Assembly (NCBI GenBank): GCA_918797485.1
Contig: CAKKNE010000004.1
Coordinates: forward strand, 3,844,001-3,908,000
Reading direction: 5' to 3'
Source: Pelagomonas calceolata
Lineage: Eukaryota; Sar; Pelagophyceae; Pelagomonadales; Pelagomonadaceae
Length of the DNA stretch: 64,000 bases
Positions 9,306 through 19,022 of this stretch are shown here, piece by piece. Position 1 is the stretch's first letter; each line of letters opens with the position of its first letter. The notes below the pieces were generated by a model, which was not told the DNA's origin, ran no database searches, and saw only the letters and a list, made by a program, of their open reading frames with translations. The position numbers were made by a program, and so were the translations under genes.

Positions 9306-10457
9306 ATGGAGGTCGACGACCAAATACGAGTGCGCTTCGTCACGAAAACTCAAACGATAGCCGTGCCCGACACGGCGCTCTCGCTCGCGACGGCGTGCGG
9401 CCGCGCGCAGCTCGGCGACGTCGTCAACAAATTACGAGGTGGTTCAAATCTAGACCTCGACTTCCTCTGGGATGAGAAGCTCGTGCAGGGGTCGCTCGCG
9501 CAGCACGCCGCGCGGCACGGACTGAGTACTGAGAACGTCGCGGAGCTCGAATATTTTGAACGGCGCCCCGAGCCCGAGCATGCTGGTTCTACGACCTGCG
9601 GCGACGACTGGGTCGGTTGTCTCAGTGGAGGCGCGAGCGTGCTGGCGGGCTCCTACGACGGCCGGCTCTTCTGGGCGCGCGACGGCAGCGTCGCGGCGAC
9701 GGCGCACGACGGCGCCGTCACGTGCTTGGCATCGTCGTCCTCCTCCATACTATCGGGCGGCAAGGACGCCGCCGTCAAGGCCTGGCGCCTGTCCGGAGGC
9801 ACTATAAAACTTGTGAGTGAGGGCGAGCACGCGCACGCCGTCGCGAGCTGCTCGTTAAATGAAGCGAGGGCCTTCACGGGCGACTGGGGCGGCCTCGTCT
9901 TCGCCTGGAGCCTGCCGCCGGTTGCCGAGGAACCCGCGACGAAGCGCCAGAAGACGGACGCGTGGGCGCCTTCATCAACAACCAAGGCCCACGCCCAGGT
10001 CGTCTCCGGCATGTGCCTCGCAGATCAACAACTCTGGACGTGCTCCTGGGACCACACTACAAAAATCTGGGACGCGGCGACGCTCGAGGAGCGGTTCAGC
10101 GGGAGCTGCTCCGTCGCGCTGAACTGCATTGACGTCCTTAATGAGACCGCAGCGACGGGCGCGCACGACGGCGCTATACTATTATGGGACGCGCGCTGCC
10201 GCGCGACACAAAAATCATTAAGGGGCCACAGCCACCAGAGCGTGTCGAGCGTGGCGTGGCTCTCCGACGCGCGGCTCGTCTCGGCGGGCCACGACGGCCG
10301 GCTCTGCGTCTGGGACGTGAGGGGAGCGGCGACGGAGCCCGTCAGCGTGCTGAGTTGTGCGTTGAACAAGTGCCTCTGCGTCGCGGCCGGCGGCGGCGCT
10401 CTCTTCGCGGGCGGCGACGCGCCCCAGGTGCACCGGTTCTCAGCGCCGGGCGCCTAA
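9306..10457 (+). CDS. WDR12: WDR12/Ytm1-type ribosome biogenesis WD40 protein
   Basis: The N-terminal NLE domain (residues 1-80; IRVRFVTKTQTIAVPDTAL) followed by a seven-bladed WD40 propeller is the architecture of WDR12/Ytm1, part of the PeBoW (Nop7-Erb1-Ytm1) complex that matures the 60S subunit in the nucleolus. WD-like repeats are visible at GGKDAAVKAWRL, FTGDWGGLVFAW, CSWDHTTKIWDA, GAHDGAILLWDAR and AGHDGRLCVWDVR. A basic KRQKTD patch near residue 218 is a likely nuclear signal. Length (383) is near the family norm of about 420. The ATG at 9306 has a good Kozak context (ACCATGG). The 170-bp convergent gap beyond it carries an introner-core relic (CACGCCATCGCCGCG). Confidence 0.85.
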   Translation: MEVDDQIRVRFVTKTQTIAVPDTALSLATACGRAQLGDVVNKLRGGSNLDLDFLWDEKLVQGSLAQHAARHGLSTENVAELEYFERRPEPEHAGSTTCGDDWVGCLSGGASVLAGSYDGRLFWARDGSVAATAHDGAVTCLASSSSSILSGGKDAAVKAWRLSGGTIKLVSEGEHAHAVASCSLNEARAFTGDWGGLVFAWSLPPVAEEPATKRQKTDAWAPSSTTKAHAQVVSGMCLADQQLWTCSWDHTTKIWDAATLEERFSGSCSVALNCIDVLNETAATGAHDGAILLWDARCRATQKSLRGHSHQSVSSVAWLSDARLVSAGHDGRLCVWDVRGAATEPVSVLSCALNKCLCVAAGGGALFAGGDAPQVHRFSAPGA

Positions 10458-10626
10458 GTATTGGACCTGTCTTTTTGCGCGTCCCGCGTCCCGGGCCGCT
10501 GACGCGTCTAGCCTGCGGTACCTTTGCGACTCGACTCGGACTCGCGAGCGCGGTCGACAGCACCTGCTCGTTCGAGTTGTGACTAATTTTCCCCACCGGC
10601 ACGCCATCGCCGCGAATCTAAAAAAA

Positions 10627-11628
10627 CTAGACTTTAGGCGCCGGCGGCAGGTCCGCGGGGCTCGACCGGATCGCCGCCCGTCTGGCGCTGAGCTCATCTT
10701 CCAGACCCTCGACCATGACCGCCAGCGCCGCGTCCACCGAATAGGCCGAGCCCCGCGGTCTCCACAATTGCACGACGACGCCGAGCGTCAGCGTCAGCGC
10801 CGCGGTCATGAGCGCGAACATCGCCGCCTCGACCCGCAGCGCGCCCGCACCCACCGTCGTCGCCGCGCCCGCCGACAGCAGGGGGAACGCGCACACTTCC
10901 AAGATGCCCAGCAAAAATAAGAGGGCGAAGTGCAATGGTGGTAATTTGCGCTGCATCGCGCCGAGCCGCTCGCCCCGCGCGCGCCGCAGCCACCGTACCG
11001 TATCGTAGATGGCGCCGGGCGTGCCGACAGACGTCTGCCACATGATCGCCTCGAGCGGGTCGTCGCGCGGCCGCGTCGACAGCAGGACAGCTGGGGATAA
11101 ATCAGCGCGCTTCAGGTCGCGGTCGACGTAGCGCTGCACGTCGTCCAAAACGCCGGCGTAGGACGGCCGCCCCTGGCAGACCAGCGTCGCCTGCTCTAAT
11201 AAAGCTTTGGCGACGGAGACCTCCTCGAACAAAGCCATGTAGACCATGACCTGCTGGTTGTAGCAGAACGCGTACGTGTTGCCTATCAATAACGAGAAGA
11301 GGATGCCGATAACTGACAAAAAGTTCTGGATGAACTGGCCCTGGTCGCCCGACAGCACGGCGAGCGTCGCGACGCCGAACGCGGAGCGCATGCCGCGGCA
11401 GAGCGCCGGGAACGCCACGAGACTGATGGCGCCGACGGCGAGCGATGGTACCAATAGCACGACGGACGTTTTTATCAGTCGGTCGCGTGCGAGCTTGTCG
11501 GCGTCGCTTGGTGGCGCGATGGCTGTTGCATGGCGCCTCGGCAGTGCTAGTTTGAGGCGGGTGGGTGGTGGTCTGAAGGCGGCGGCTGCTTGCAGCAGCA
11601 GTGCGAGTGCGAGGCGTCGGCGAGGCAT
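10627..11628 (-). CDS. Plastid-targeted multi-pass membrane protein, bestrophin/DUF4239-like
   Basis: The N-terminus (MPRRRLALALLLQAAAAFRP) is a signal peptide ending in an AAAFRPP step, indicating plastid import. The mature part has hydrophobic segments near residues 52-75, 100-120 (VIGILFSLLIGNTYAFCYNQ), 228-250 and 258-285. The central stretch with YNQQVMVYMALFEEVS and a long helical loop resembles the bestrophin-like DUF4239 family of cyanobacteria and plastids, but this is by eye and tentative. Function unknown. It is divergent from the aquaporin gene. Confidence 0.6.
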   Translation of the reverse strand: MPRRRLALALLLQAAAAFRPPPTRLKLALPRRHATAIAPPSDADKLARDRLIKTSVVLLVPSLAVGAISLVAFPALCRGMRSAFGVATLAVLSGDQGQFIQNFLSVIGILFSLLIGNTYAFCYNQQVMVYMALFEEVSVAKALLEQATLVCQGRPSYAGVLDDVQRYVDRDLKRADLSPAVLLSTRPRDDPLEAIMWQTSVGTPGAIYDTVRWLRRARGERLGAMQRKLPPLHFALLFLLGILEVCAFPLLSAGAATTVGAGALRVEAAMFALMTAALTLTLGVVVQLWRPRGSAYSVDAALAVMVEGLEDELSARRAAIRSSPADLPPAPKV

Positions 11629-11691
11629 GTTTTTCGCTTGCTCCGCTGCTGTGTGCGAGCTCGCGCACCGGGCTGAAACCCAGCATAATTG

Positions 11692-11713
11692 CCTAGCGGA
11701 GTGAGATACTAGC
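11692..11713 (-). promoter_or_regulatory. Near-palindromic promoter motif, copy 4
   Basis: On the minus strand reads GCTAGTATCTCAC then TCCGCTAGG. It is 64 bp upstream of the DUF4239-like gene, in the divergent gap with the aquaporin. Beyond it, 11714..12156 holds no confident exon; ATGs at 11862 and 11955 are candidates for the aquaporin first exon. Confidence 0.5.
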
Positions 11714-12156
11714 GCTAACAGTGAGAGATCAATGAGGCGTCTCTACGCGTGATTATAGATCTTCTCAGGAGCAATCGACGCAAGAGTGCGGCGTGAAAAT
11801 CACACAACCACCGGCGTATTTGCACAAAACGTGGCGTAAAAAGGACTACACCTGAGCCAAAATGTCCCTCAGTATCACAGCCGCATTGACGGGCTAGCAC
11901 CGGCGTCAGAACCGCGCCGCGTCCCGCGGCCCCAACAAGCAGTATATCCGATCGATGAAAAAACGATCAAGGTTTTACGCGCCGCGCAGCGACGCCGTCG
12001 GTTAGCGTCGTCAGACGACGTCTCGCAACCACCGCCTTGACTGCTCGCGGGCGCCGGGCTGAAACCGCGCCCTGAGACCGGCGGTCGTCGCGGAACGCCC
12101 GCGGAAACGCTGGAAATTCTCTCACCACCTCACCACGCCGCCGCCAGAAACGCCAG

Positions 12157-13233
12157 GATCTCCTCACCGCGCCAAACCCCTCGCAGAGTTCGTCGCCCAG
12201 GCGCTCTTCGTCTTCACGTGCACGGGCGCGGCGTGCGGTCAGGCGACGCCGTTCTCCTCGACGAACCCCTTCGACGGCTCCAAGGGCGCCAACTCCGCCG
12301 TCGGCATCATCGACGACGGCTCCTTCGTGCCCGAGGACCTGCCGGTCCCCTTCGTCCAGTCCATCGCAATGACCTTCGGCTTCACGATCACTGCCCTCGC
12401 CTACGCCATGGGCTCGAAGTCGGGCGCCCAGATCAACGGCGCGGTGACCTGGTCCGCCGCGGCGTCTCGAACTCAACTGCGCCGCCTCGATGGCGTCACG
12501 TTGTGACCGTCGGTCGCGTCCTCCACGCCATCGACGCGACGCGACTCACTCCATGCGCGCAGGGGCCTAGCCGTCGCCGGCGAGCTCTCGCCCATCCAGG
12601 CCGTCGCGAACATCTTCATGCAGTGCTGGGGCTCGGTCCTCGGCTCCGGCTTATTATCCCTCGTCTACCGCAAGTCCTCGGACCGCACGAACGGCTTGGG
12701 GTCCAACCGCGTCGGCCCGGGCTTCTCGCCGCGCCAGGCGTTCCTCGGCGAGGCCATCATGGTCTTCATTTTGATGTATGTGGTCCTCGAGACGGCGGTG
12801 AACAAGAAGAACAAGGCCAACGCGGCGCTCGCGCCGGTCGCCATCGGATTTGCGGTGTACATCGGCCACACGATGCTCATCCCCGTCGACGGCTGCTCGC
12901 TCAACCCGACGCGCTCCTTCGGCCCGGCCCTCGTCTCGTACATCCAGAACCGCGGCCCGAACTACTTCCGCGACTTCTGGTGCACGGGCGGTGTCCGAAA
13001 CTGTATTACGACGGGCGGGGCGCCGCGTCGATGGCCTGATACGGCCGTCGACAGCACGCGTCCGCGCCGACGCCGACGTCGTAAATCCACGCAGGGTCTT
13101 CGTCATCGGCCCCGTCACGGGCGCCACGGTCGCGGCGGCCTACTACAAGGTGATCAATGCCATGCAGGACAAGGAGGCCGAGAACGAGCCGGCCGCGGAC
13201 CGCGCCGAAGACGTCAAGCCTGTCGAGGCCTAG
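12157..13233 (+). CDS. Aquaporin/MIP-family channel, two introner introns, 5' end unresolved
   Basis: Exons up to 12451, then 12563..12979 and 13095..13233. TM1 is AEFVAQALFVFTCTGAAC; TM2 is PFVQSIAMTFGFTITALAYA. The first pore box, spliced, reads QINGAVTWGLAVAGELS, so the usual NPA is NGA. The second is SLNPTRSFGPAL, with NPT for NPA. The last TM reads FRDFWVFVIGPVTGATVAA once intron 2 is removed. A 30-residue acidic tail ends the protein. Both introns are GT-AG with the same phase and a TG|G junction. The first coding exon was not resolved: the open frame reaches back to an acceptor near 12156 with no in-frame ATG. The altered boxes make the substrate uncertain (water, glycerol or another small solute). 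Confidence 0.75.
12452..12562 (+). mobile_element. Introner-derived intron 1 of the aquaporin
   Basis: A 111-nt GT-AG intron with the paired core TCGATGGCGTCA and TCCACGCCATCGACGCG, and an eroded left end (CGGCGTCTCGAACTCAACTG). The 8-bp flanks (GTCCGCCG and GGGCCTAG) match poorly, so the insertion is old. Boundaries come from restoring GAVTWGLAVAG. Confidence 0.7.
12980..13094 (+). mobile_element. Introner-derived intron 2 of the aquaporin
   Basis: A 115-nt GT-AG intron ending AAATCCACGCAG, with a left-end relic CGGTGTCCGAAACTG and part of the core (GCGTCGATGGCC). The flanks GTGCACGG and GGTCTTCG no longer match as a duplication. Removal restores FRDFWVFVIGP. Confidence 0.7.
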
Positions 13234-13434
13234 GCGTCCGTGGACCCCCCGCGCTCCCTTCGCGGTCGAGCGCTCCCTTACACCCCCCTTGGGCACAGTA
13301 GCAGCTGTGCCACCATCTACTCTGACTAACGTTCACAAAACTTTACTCTCGGGCCAAACCGCCACGCCATCGGGCGCGACACACGCGCACACATCGACGC
13401 TTGCGCCGGTGTCGCGACACGTACACACGACGAG

Positions 13435-14301
13435 CTAGACCTCGACGCTCGCGCCGGCCGGCGCGGGCGGCGGCGAGGGATGCCTCGTCCGCAGACAGCT
13501 CCCGGCGCGTTGCCGCAACGAGCGCACGGCGTTATCGAGGCCGAGGAGCTTGACGAAAAAGCCGACGACGTGGCGAACAACGGAGACGATGTCGCCCGCG
13601 CCCGACGCCGCGCGGACCTCGTACGCGTCGCCTGACAACACGTAGCCCGGGAGCTGCGAACACCGCGCGTCGACGGCGGCGGCGGCGCTTGCCGAGGGCA
13701 GCGCCACCGCGAGCCAGCCAGTCACCTCCAGACTTCCCACAACAAGCCCCCCCAGGTGCCCCACGAACGAGACGTTCGGAATAACGACCTGCATCGCGAC
13801 CAGCAACGCCCAGGGGTAGAGCCGCGCCGGCACCTCGATCACGCCGAAGACGCTCCGCCGGCCGCCGCCCCGCGCGGCCTCGCACGCCGCCAACGCAAAA
13901 ATGACGCCCGAGAAGCCGAGCGCGTGCTGCCGCGCGAAGGACTCGTCGCGCGTCAGAAATGTCAGCAGGAGCGACAGCGCGCACGAGACAAGGCCGGCGA
14001 GCGGCACGGCCCAGAGCGTGATCGAGAGGAGCCGGACCGTGCCCGCAGACCGCTCCAGCGCACCGCTGATGGCCGCCGTCGAGGCCACGTTCATCCCAAG
14101 ATGCAAAAGGCCGCCATGGAGGAACGACGACGTGACGATGCGGTAGAATTGGCCCTCCGCGACGGTCGACGCACTGATCGTAAATCGGCGCGTCGACGCC
14201 GCGTCGAGGCACAGGAATTGGAAGACGGCTGCGGCCAAGAGCAGTGCGCAGATCGATGCGGTGCCTAGGCCGAGCCTCGCGGCCGCATGGATGTAACCCA
14301 T
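13435..14301 (-). CDS. Rhomboid-family intramembrane serine protease
   Basis: About 288 residues with six or seven TM segments. The N-terminal TM (SICALLLAAAVFQFLCL) is followed by FYRIVTSSFLHGGLLHLGMNV, the conserved rhomboid loop and TM2. The catalytic serine is in GFSGVIFAL and the catalytic histidine in VSFVGHLGGLVVG, so the dyad is intact. The layout resembles RHBDD1-type rhomboids of the ER or Golgi. A cytosolic tail of about 75 residues ends in a Pro/Ala-rich stretch. It is divergent from the first of two tandem paralogues. The convergent gap 13234..13434 contains a core relic (CCACGCCATCGGGCGCGAC). Confidence 0.8.
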   Translation of the reverse strand: MGYIHAAARLGLGTASICALLLAAAVFQFLCLDAASTRRFTISASTVAEGQFYRIVTSSFLHGGLLHLGMNVASTAAISGALERSAGTVRLLSITLWAVPLAGLVSCALSLLLTFLTRDESFARQHALGFSGVIFALAACEAARGGGRRSVFGVIEVPARLYPWALLVAMQVVIPNVSFVGHLGGLVVGSLEVTGWLAVALPSASAAAAVDARCSQLPGYVLSGDAYEVRAASGAGDIVSVVRHVVGFFVKLLGLDNAVRSLRQRAGSCLRTRHPSPPPAPAGASVEV

Positions 14302-14373
14302 GACTGGAGGAGGTGCTGATTTGAGCTATAGCTGCCGTTTAAGCGGGCTGCCATGCCAAAAAAGGCATGGCTT

Positions 14374-14396
14374 CCTAGTGTGTTACGGACGCTAGC
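14374..14396 (+). promoter_or_regulatory. Near-palindromic promoter motif, copy 5
   Basis: Reads CCTAGTGTGTTACG then GACGCTAGC, in the divergent gap between the rhomboid (start 14301) and the tandem paralogue A (start 14593). Confidence 0.6.
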
Positions 14397-14592
14397 TGCG
14401 GCTTGTGCCGGCTTTCCACACCTTGGGTGGCCTTATCGATTCTTTCTCGGTCCTGGCGACGAAGCAGTTTACTCACACAACTGATCTGCACGCGCGTGCC
14501 ACTCGCTAGCCGCAGCGCTTCATCACACGCCTAGTGCGCCACCAGGGTCACAGCCTCTCGCTGTGCCTCTCGCTGTGCCTACGTCCGCAGCG

Positions 14593-15357
14593 ATGCCCCG
14601 CAAGGCCGCAAAACGCGCGCGCACGGTCGTAGAGCGCGACTGGCGCGCCACGCTGTTCGTCTGGCGCGGCGAGCTCGAAATCGGCGGGTCCCCGGACACC
14701 GGTCCGCAGATCTCGTGGCGGGGCGCGTGGCTCGGCGCTGATGACGACACTATGCCGTCGGACGCCGCCCTGAAAGCGAGCGAGAACACGTTCGAACTCA
14801 AAACGGAGCCGTTCGATCACGAACAGATCCAAGAAAAGGCCAACGCGACCCTCGTGGGGACGGAATTCGAGGGCGAAGAATGCGGCGGAACCGAGATTGT
14901 GTTCGAAGCCATCGACATGATCCTTGGTGGTATGGACGAAGAGGATCCCGAGGGCCGCAAGGCCTTCTTCCAGCTGGATGGCTTGTTCGAGATGCAATTT
15001 GGGGGCTCGTACAAGCTTGACAACGGCTCTGGCCTGGAGGACACCTCGGACGACACGCACCGCTGGGAGGTGCGCTCGTGGCCGAAGGCGGCTCCGGGAG
15101 AGGTCGAGTGCGCGACTCATGCCGCCGTCGCAGCCGTCGGCACGACGCCCTTCGGTCGCTTCGTAAGCCTCGGCGCCATCGATGGCAGCACGATGACATT
15201 GGCGCGCCGCTACATTGCCGACGACGACCCGCGCGCGGCCTGGGCGTCGCCCGCGGCCGTGCTCGATGCATGCCTAGATGACGCGCAGCTAGAAGAAGAA
15301 GAAGAGCTAGCCCTCGCGGACATCCCGGCCAAGCTCCCGTGGAAGGTGGACGCGTGA
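14593..15357 (+). CDS. Lineage-specific protein of unknown function, tandem paralogue A
   Basis: I do not recognise the family. About 254 residues starting MPRKAAKRAR, a basic stretch that could be a nuclear signal. Shared with the next gene: RDWRATLFVWRGE, ISWRGAWLG, a Phe-centred NTFELK segment, GGSYKLDNGSGLED with HRWEVR, and a conserved C-terminal module (FGRFVSLG, TLARRYIADDDPRAAWASPA, DIPAKLPWKVDA). The repeated W-x-G-x-W pattern suggests a beta-rich fold. The open frame upstream of 14593 starts at GTG only, so this first ATG is preferred. It is 151 bp from paralogue B, which has its own leader. Confidence 0.65.
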   Translation: MPRKAAKRARTVVERDWRATLFVWRGELEIGGSPDTGPQISWRGAWLGADDDTMPSDAALKASENTFELKTEPFDHEQIQEKANATLVGTEFEGEECGGTEIVFEAIDMILGGMDEEDPEGRKAFFQLDGLFEMQFGGSYKLDNGSGLEDTSDDTHRWEVRSWPKAAPGEVECATHAAVAAVGTTPFGRFVSLGAIDGSTMTLARRYIADDDPRAAWASPAAVLDACLDDAQLEEEEELALADIPAKLPWKVDA

Positions 15358-15535
15358 CCTAAGCGCTTGTGTTTTCCCTAGGAGCTCTAATTCTAGGACC
15401 ATCAGATGATTTTCGCCTCAACGCGCGGGTTTACACGTTTGCCGCGCTTACACTGCTTGCCGCGCTCTGAGTGCCAAAGCGCAAGCGCTCGTCCTGTGAA
15501 CCATTCAATTGTCCCTCAAAAGAACGATCCGAGCG

Positions 15536-16417
15536 ATGGCGGAGCCGAAGCTGTCGATCAAACAGATGAAGGAATCGATACGGGAGGCGGGCTTCCCCAC
15601 CGCGGACCTGCTTGAGCGGGCCGACATCGACGCGCGCTACGCCGAAGCCGTGGCGCGCCTGGCCGAAGCCGAGCAGCTCAAGACCGGAGAAAGGCTCGCC
15701 AAGCGCCCGCGCACCGAGCCCGCCGAGCGCGACTGGCGCGCGACGCTCTTCGTGTGGCGCGGCGAGGTCGAGGCCGACCCGAGCATTCAAGTGAAGCACG
15801 CCGACTGCGGCGCTCCCACTCCGTCGATCACGTGGCAGGGCGCCTGGCTCGGCACCGATGACGGGACGATGCCGACGGAAGCGGCCTTGCAAGCGAGCCC
15901 CAATACGTTCAAGCTCAAGGTCAGCAAGTTCGACGAGGAGAAGATACGCGAAGGGAGTTCCTGGGTCGGGGAGCCTCGCAGGAACAAAAACGATTACTTA
16001 GGGACTGCTGAGCTTATGGACTATATCATGATGACTTCCTTTGGAACCGACCCGGACGAGGACGACGAAGATTGGGGCAAGCCGGACCGTCTGGGTGAGA
16101 TGAAGTTCGACAAAGGCTCGTACAAGCTCGACACCGGCAACGGCCTCGAGGACGTCAAGGACGTCGAGCACCGCTGGGAGGTGCGCATGCCCGCCGTGGC
16201 CGCCGTGGGCACGACGCCCTTCGGGCGCTTCGTCAGCCTCGGCGTCATCGAAAGCGGCGGTATGGGGCACATGACCTTGGCGCGCCGCTACATCGCCGAC
16301 GACGACCCGCGCGCGGCCTGGGCGTCGCCCGCGGCAGTGCTCGATGCCTTGCTCGGCGAGGGACCGCTCGCCCTCGCGGACATCCCGGCCAAGCTCCCGT
16401 GGAAAGTGGACGCGTGA
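15536..16417 (+). CDS. Lineage-specific protein, tandem paralogue B with SAP-like N-terminus
   Basis: About 293 residues. It matches paralogue A from RDWRATLFVWRGE to the last codon but adds about 65 N-terminal residues that look like a SAP-like helical motif (LSIKQMKESIREAGF, then LLERADIDARY). Such motifs often bind nucleic acid or serve as protein contacts. The central acidic loop (TDPDEDDEDWG) differs from paralogue A. The 3' 150 bp are nearly identical to those of A at the DNA level, more so than the middle, suggesting gene conversion. Start 15536 is the first ATG (MAEPKLSIKQ). Function unknown. Confidence 0.65.
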   Translation: MAEPKLSIKQMKESIREAGFPTADLLERADIDARYAEAVARLAEAEQLKTGERLAKRPRTEPAERDWRATLFVWRGEVEADPSIQVKHADCGAPTPSITWQGAWLGTDDGTMPTEAALQASPNTFKLKVSKFDEEKIREGSSWVGEPRRNKNDYLGTAELMDYIMMTSFGTDPDEDDEDWGKPDRLGEMKFDKGSYKLDTGNGLEDVKDVEHRWEVRMPAVAAVGTTPFGRFVSLGVIESGGMGHMTLARRYIADDDPRAAWASPAAVLDALLGEGPLALADIPAKLPWKVDA

Positions 16418-16506
16418 GCTCGGCCGGACCCCCAAGCCATAAGATACTGTGTCACTCGGTTAAGTTAAATACCAACAAGAACAACACCCCTCGTGCGTGG
16501 GAAGTG

Positions 16507-18579
16507 CTATCGGAGGACGTTGTAGAGCGAGAAGAGGATGAGCAGCACCGCCGCGGACGAGTCGATGTACGCGAGGTGCGCCGCGCGGCCGATGACCGTA
16601 TCTAAATTCGTCTGGGCGAACCGATAGTCGAGCGTGAGCCGCACGACCGTCGTCCGCTTTGACGCCGTCGCGGATTGCTGCATGACCGGCGACAGGAGGT
16701 TCGTGGCCATCTGCCGGTACGCGTCGCCGCCGCCCTTCTTGTCGACCTCCGCCGGCCGCGGGATCGTGGCCTGGGCCGTGTGGAGCGGCACGTAGGAGTC
16801 CTGCAAGGACCCGACGAGGACCACGAACCGAAATCTCTCGAAGCCCGGCTGCTTCGAGAGTCTGTGCATGAAGGCGTCCTCGGCCTTCGGCGCGTCCAGC
16901 AACTGGAGCTCGTCCATGAACTGGGACTGGTGCAGATGCTGGAGGGCCCACATGCCGCCACTGATGAGCGTCGAGGGCACGAACATGTTGCCGCAATGGG
17001 ACGACGATAAAGAAACAAAAGCGTGGAGCTTCGGGAGGTAGGGCTTTAATACTGGAGACGCCAGCGCCGTGCGCACGATCATGGAGCCCGCCGAGTGGCC
17101 CACGAAGCTGAGTCGGCCCATACCTGGGTCGGCATCTGACAAATCGGGACACCGGTGCTTGATGAAGTTGTGCACCTCGTGTGCTAACCTTTGACCCATG
17201 GGCCCCATCGAACCGCCACTATTGTCCTCGTTGGACTGCGGAGACAACACAATAGCACCGGGAAAGAGTAGGAGAGCGTACGCCCTTAGTAAACGCATAT
17301 CAAATGAAGACGCGTACCAGCCGTGCTGCATCACTATTAAATGAGGCCCGCGGTAGTTCGATGGAGGCGCGTCCGGAGACAATAGCGCCTCGGTGTCGTT
17401 CCGCCTCCGGTAGACGTGCGCGGCCGCCGCGGGGAGCCGGGCCGGCTCCTTGAGCAACGATTTGTCGCAGATGCTCGGACTTTGGGTTGGTTGCGACCGC
17501 AGCTCCTTGAACGAAGTCCGGAACTCGTCGGTCTCGCGCGGTTGCAGTAATTTCTGAATGCGGACCTCGGTGCTCCTCAAGCGACCCCCCCACCACGCGC
17601 GCTGGTCGCGCAGCCACGTCGTTTGTAGAGTTTCGCACAACGCTTTTCCGTCGCGCGGTAGTAGGGCCACGAAGCGGCCCCACAACAGGAACAGCTTTTT
17701 GGCGACGGCGGCGTTGTCCCTTTCTATAGCTTTCGATACACTACCAGCGTCGACCAATGTTGTCGTAGCGACGGTCTGCTCCCGCTCCTTAAGTGCAGAA
17801 CAAGTGGCACTTAACGAAGCGAGCATCGGTTGCGTATAGCGCCGATGAGTCTTCGGCGCATCACTGTTATCCCGCAGCAGCTCCTCAAAAGAAGATATGG
17901 TCGACTCCACGCTCGCGTCGGCGCGGTCGTAGACGCGCTTGCGAAATTTTAAGTGTAACAAAGCGCAGTGGACCGTCACGTCGAGTTGACAGAAGTGCAT
18001 CGAACTGAAGGTCACGGGAAAGTAGGCGTGCACTTGATTGGTGGTCGGGTCCCGTCGTACTCTTAAAGTTTGCGTTGCTACTCTAGAGAATGTGGGAGAC
18101 AAAGAGGGCTTCTCGGCGGCGACGGCCGAACTCCGACGGGGCGAGGTCCTCGACGGCGGACTTCCGGGTTTCTCGAGTTCCGCCATCAACAACTCCAGCG
18201 TGATGTCGATGGGTTCGTCGTTCGCGAAGATTAACCGGTCACCACTATCCTTCGCCTCTATCAATAATTGGAACTGGGCACCCTCGTTAAGTTCTAGCCT
18301 CTCGTCCCTATATTTAATAACGAAGGCTCGCGTCGAGAATTCTGACGACGAATCGACGACTTGGGCCGCGGGCAGGTCGCTCGCATGCGTTTGCGGGATC
18401 TCCTGATCCCTTACAAAGGTAGACAGCACACTTGGCTTCGAGTAGCAGCCGTGCGGGATCGCTTGCTTAGTGTTGCACTTCACGGCCGCGCGCACCATGT
18501 AGATGCCCCGCGAGAACAGGTCCACGTTCCGGAAGCGGTGGAGGTGGACGACGACGTCGAGCGTGCCGTGCGTTGCCAT
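16507..18579 (-). CDS. FAM135-like putative serine esterase (DUF3657 plus DUF676 lipase)
   Basis: About 690 residues. The start MATHGTLDVVVHLHRFRNVD followed by LFSRGIYMVRAAVKC matches the N-terminal FAM135 domain, which fixes the ATG at 18579 against an upstream open frame. The C-terminal third is an alpha/beta-hydrolase: HLIVMQHGWYASSFDMRLL is the oxyanion strand, LSFVGHSAGSMIVRTAL the nucleophile elbow with Ser, and VLVGSLQDSYVPLHTAQ carries the acidic residue. A final hydrophobic segment (LLILFSLYNVL) could anchor to membrane. Substrate unknown. It is convergent with paralogue B (about 90 bp) and divergent from the CAP gene. Confidence 0.75.
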   Translation of the reverse strand: MATHGTLDVVVHLHRFRNVDLFSRGIYMVRAAVKCNTKQAIPHGCYSKPSVLSTFVRDQEIPQTHASDLPAAQVVDSSSEFSTRAFVIKYRDERLELNEGAQFQLLIEAKDSGDRLIFANDEPIDITLELLMAELEKPGSPPSRTSPRRSSAVAAEKPSLSPTFSRVATQTLRVRRDPTTNQVHAYFPVTFSSMHFCQLDVTVHCALLHLKFRKRVYDRADASVESTISSFEELLRDNSDAPKTHRRYTQPMLASLSATCSALKEREQTVATTTLVDAGSVSKAIERDNAAVAKKLFLLWGRFVALLPRDGKALCETLQTTWLRDQRAWWGGRLRSTEVRIQKLLQPRETDEFRTSFKELRSQPTQSPSICDKSLLKEPARLPAAAAHVYRRRNDTEALLSPDAPPSNYRGPHLIVMQHGWYASSFDMRLLRAYALLLFPGAIVLSPQSNEDNSGGSMGPMGQRLAHEVHNFIKHRCPDLSDADPGMGRLSFVGHSAGSMIVRTALASPVLKPYLPKLHAFVSLSSSHCGNMFVPSTLISGGMWALQHLHQSQFMDELQLLDAPKAEDAFMHRLSKQPGFERFRFVVLVGSLQDSYVPLHTAQATIPRPAEVDKKGGGDAYRQMATNLLSPVMQQSATASKRTTVVRLTLDYRFAQTNLDTVIGRAAHLAYIDSSAAVLLILFSLYNVLR

Positions 18580-19022
18580 GGTTCCGTCCTGTGGTGGCTG
18601 TGATGTGTAAGGGGTGGCTGTGATTTGTGGGCTGCCGGTCCGCGTCGAGGGCTGCTGGGTGCGGGCCGCCGGTCCACGTCGAAGGCTGTTTTGGGAGCGG
18701 GTCGTGGGCAACGGGGGCTGCCCCGCCGACGCGAAATCCCGCCAGCAAAAATCCACAGGCGAAATTCGAAAAAACCCGCATAAGTTGCCGCGCGCGGGTT
18801 TCTGTGCGCGGCCTCAGACCCCTACGATGGCGGTCGGATGTGTTGTCTCGAGGCCTCCCGACGGCTCGCCGTGCCGCGCGCCCCGCACGCTATGGCTGAA
18901 ATTCTTGCATGCACTCGCGCGCCACTCGGAACCACAAGCGCGTGGGCGGTGCCGTAGGGGCTCGTCTACGACACTTCTTGCATCGATCTCGCGCGCGGCG
19001 GGGCTGCCTTGGGGGTTCATCC
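18580..19022. other. Divergent intergenic gap without the palindromic motif
   Basis: The gap separates FAM135 and the CAP protein. It contains two short direct repeats: GTGGCTGTGAT near 18591 and 18612, and GCCGGTCC(G/A)CGTCGA(G/A)GGCTG near 18632 and 18669. No near-palindromic motif or convincing ORF is seen. Confidence 0.4.
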
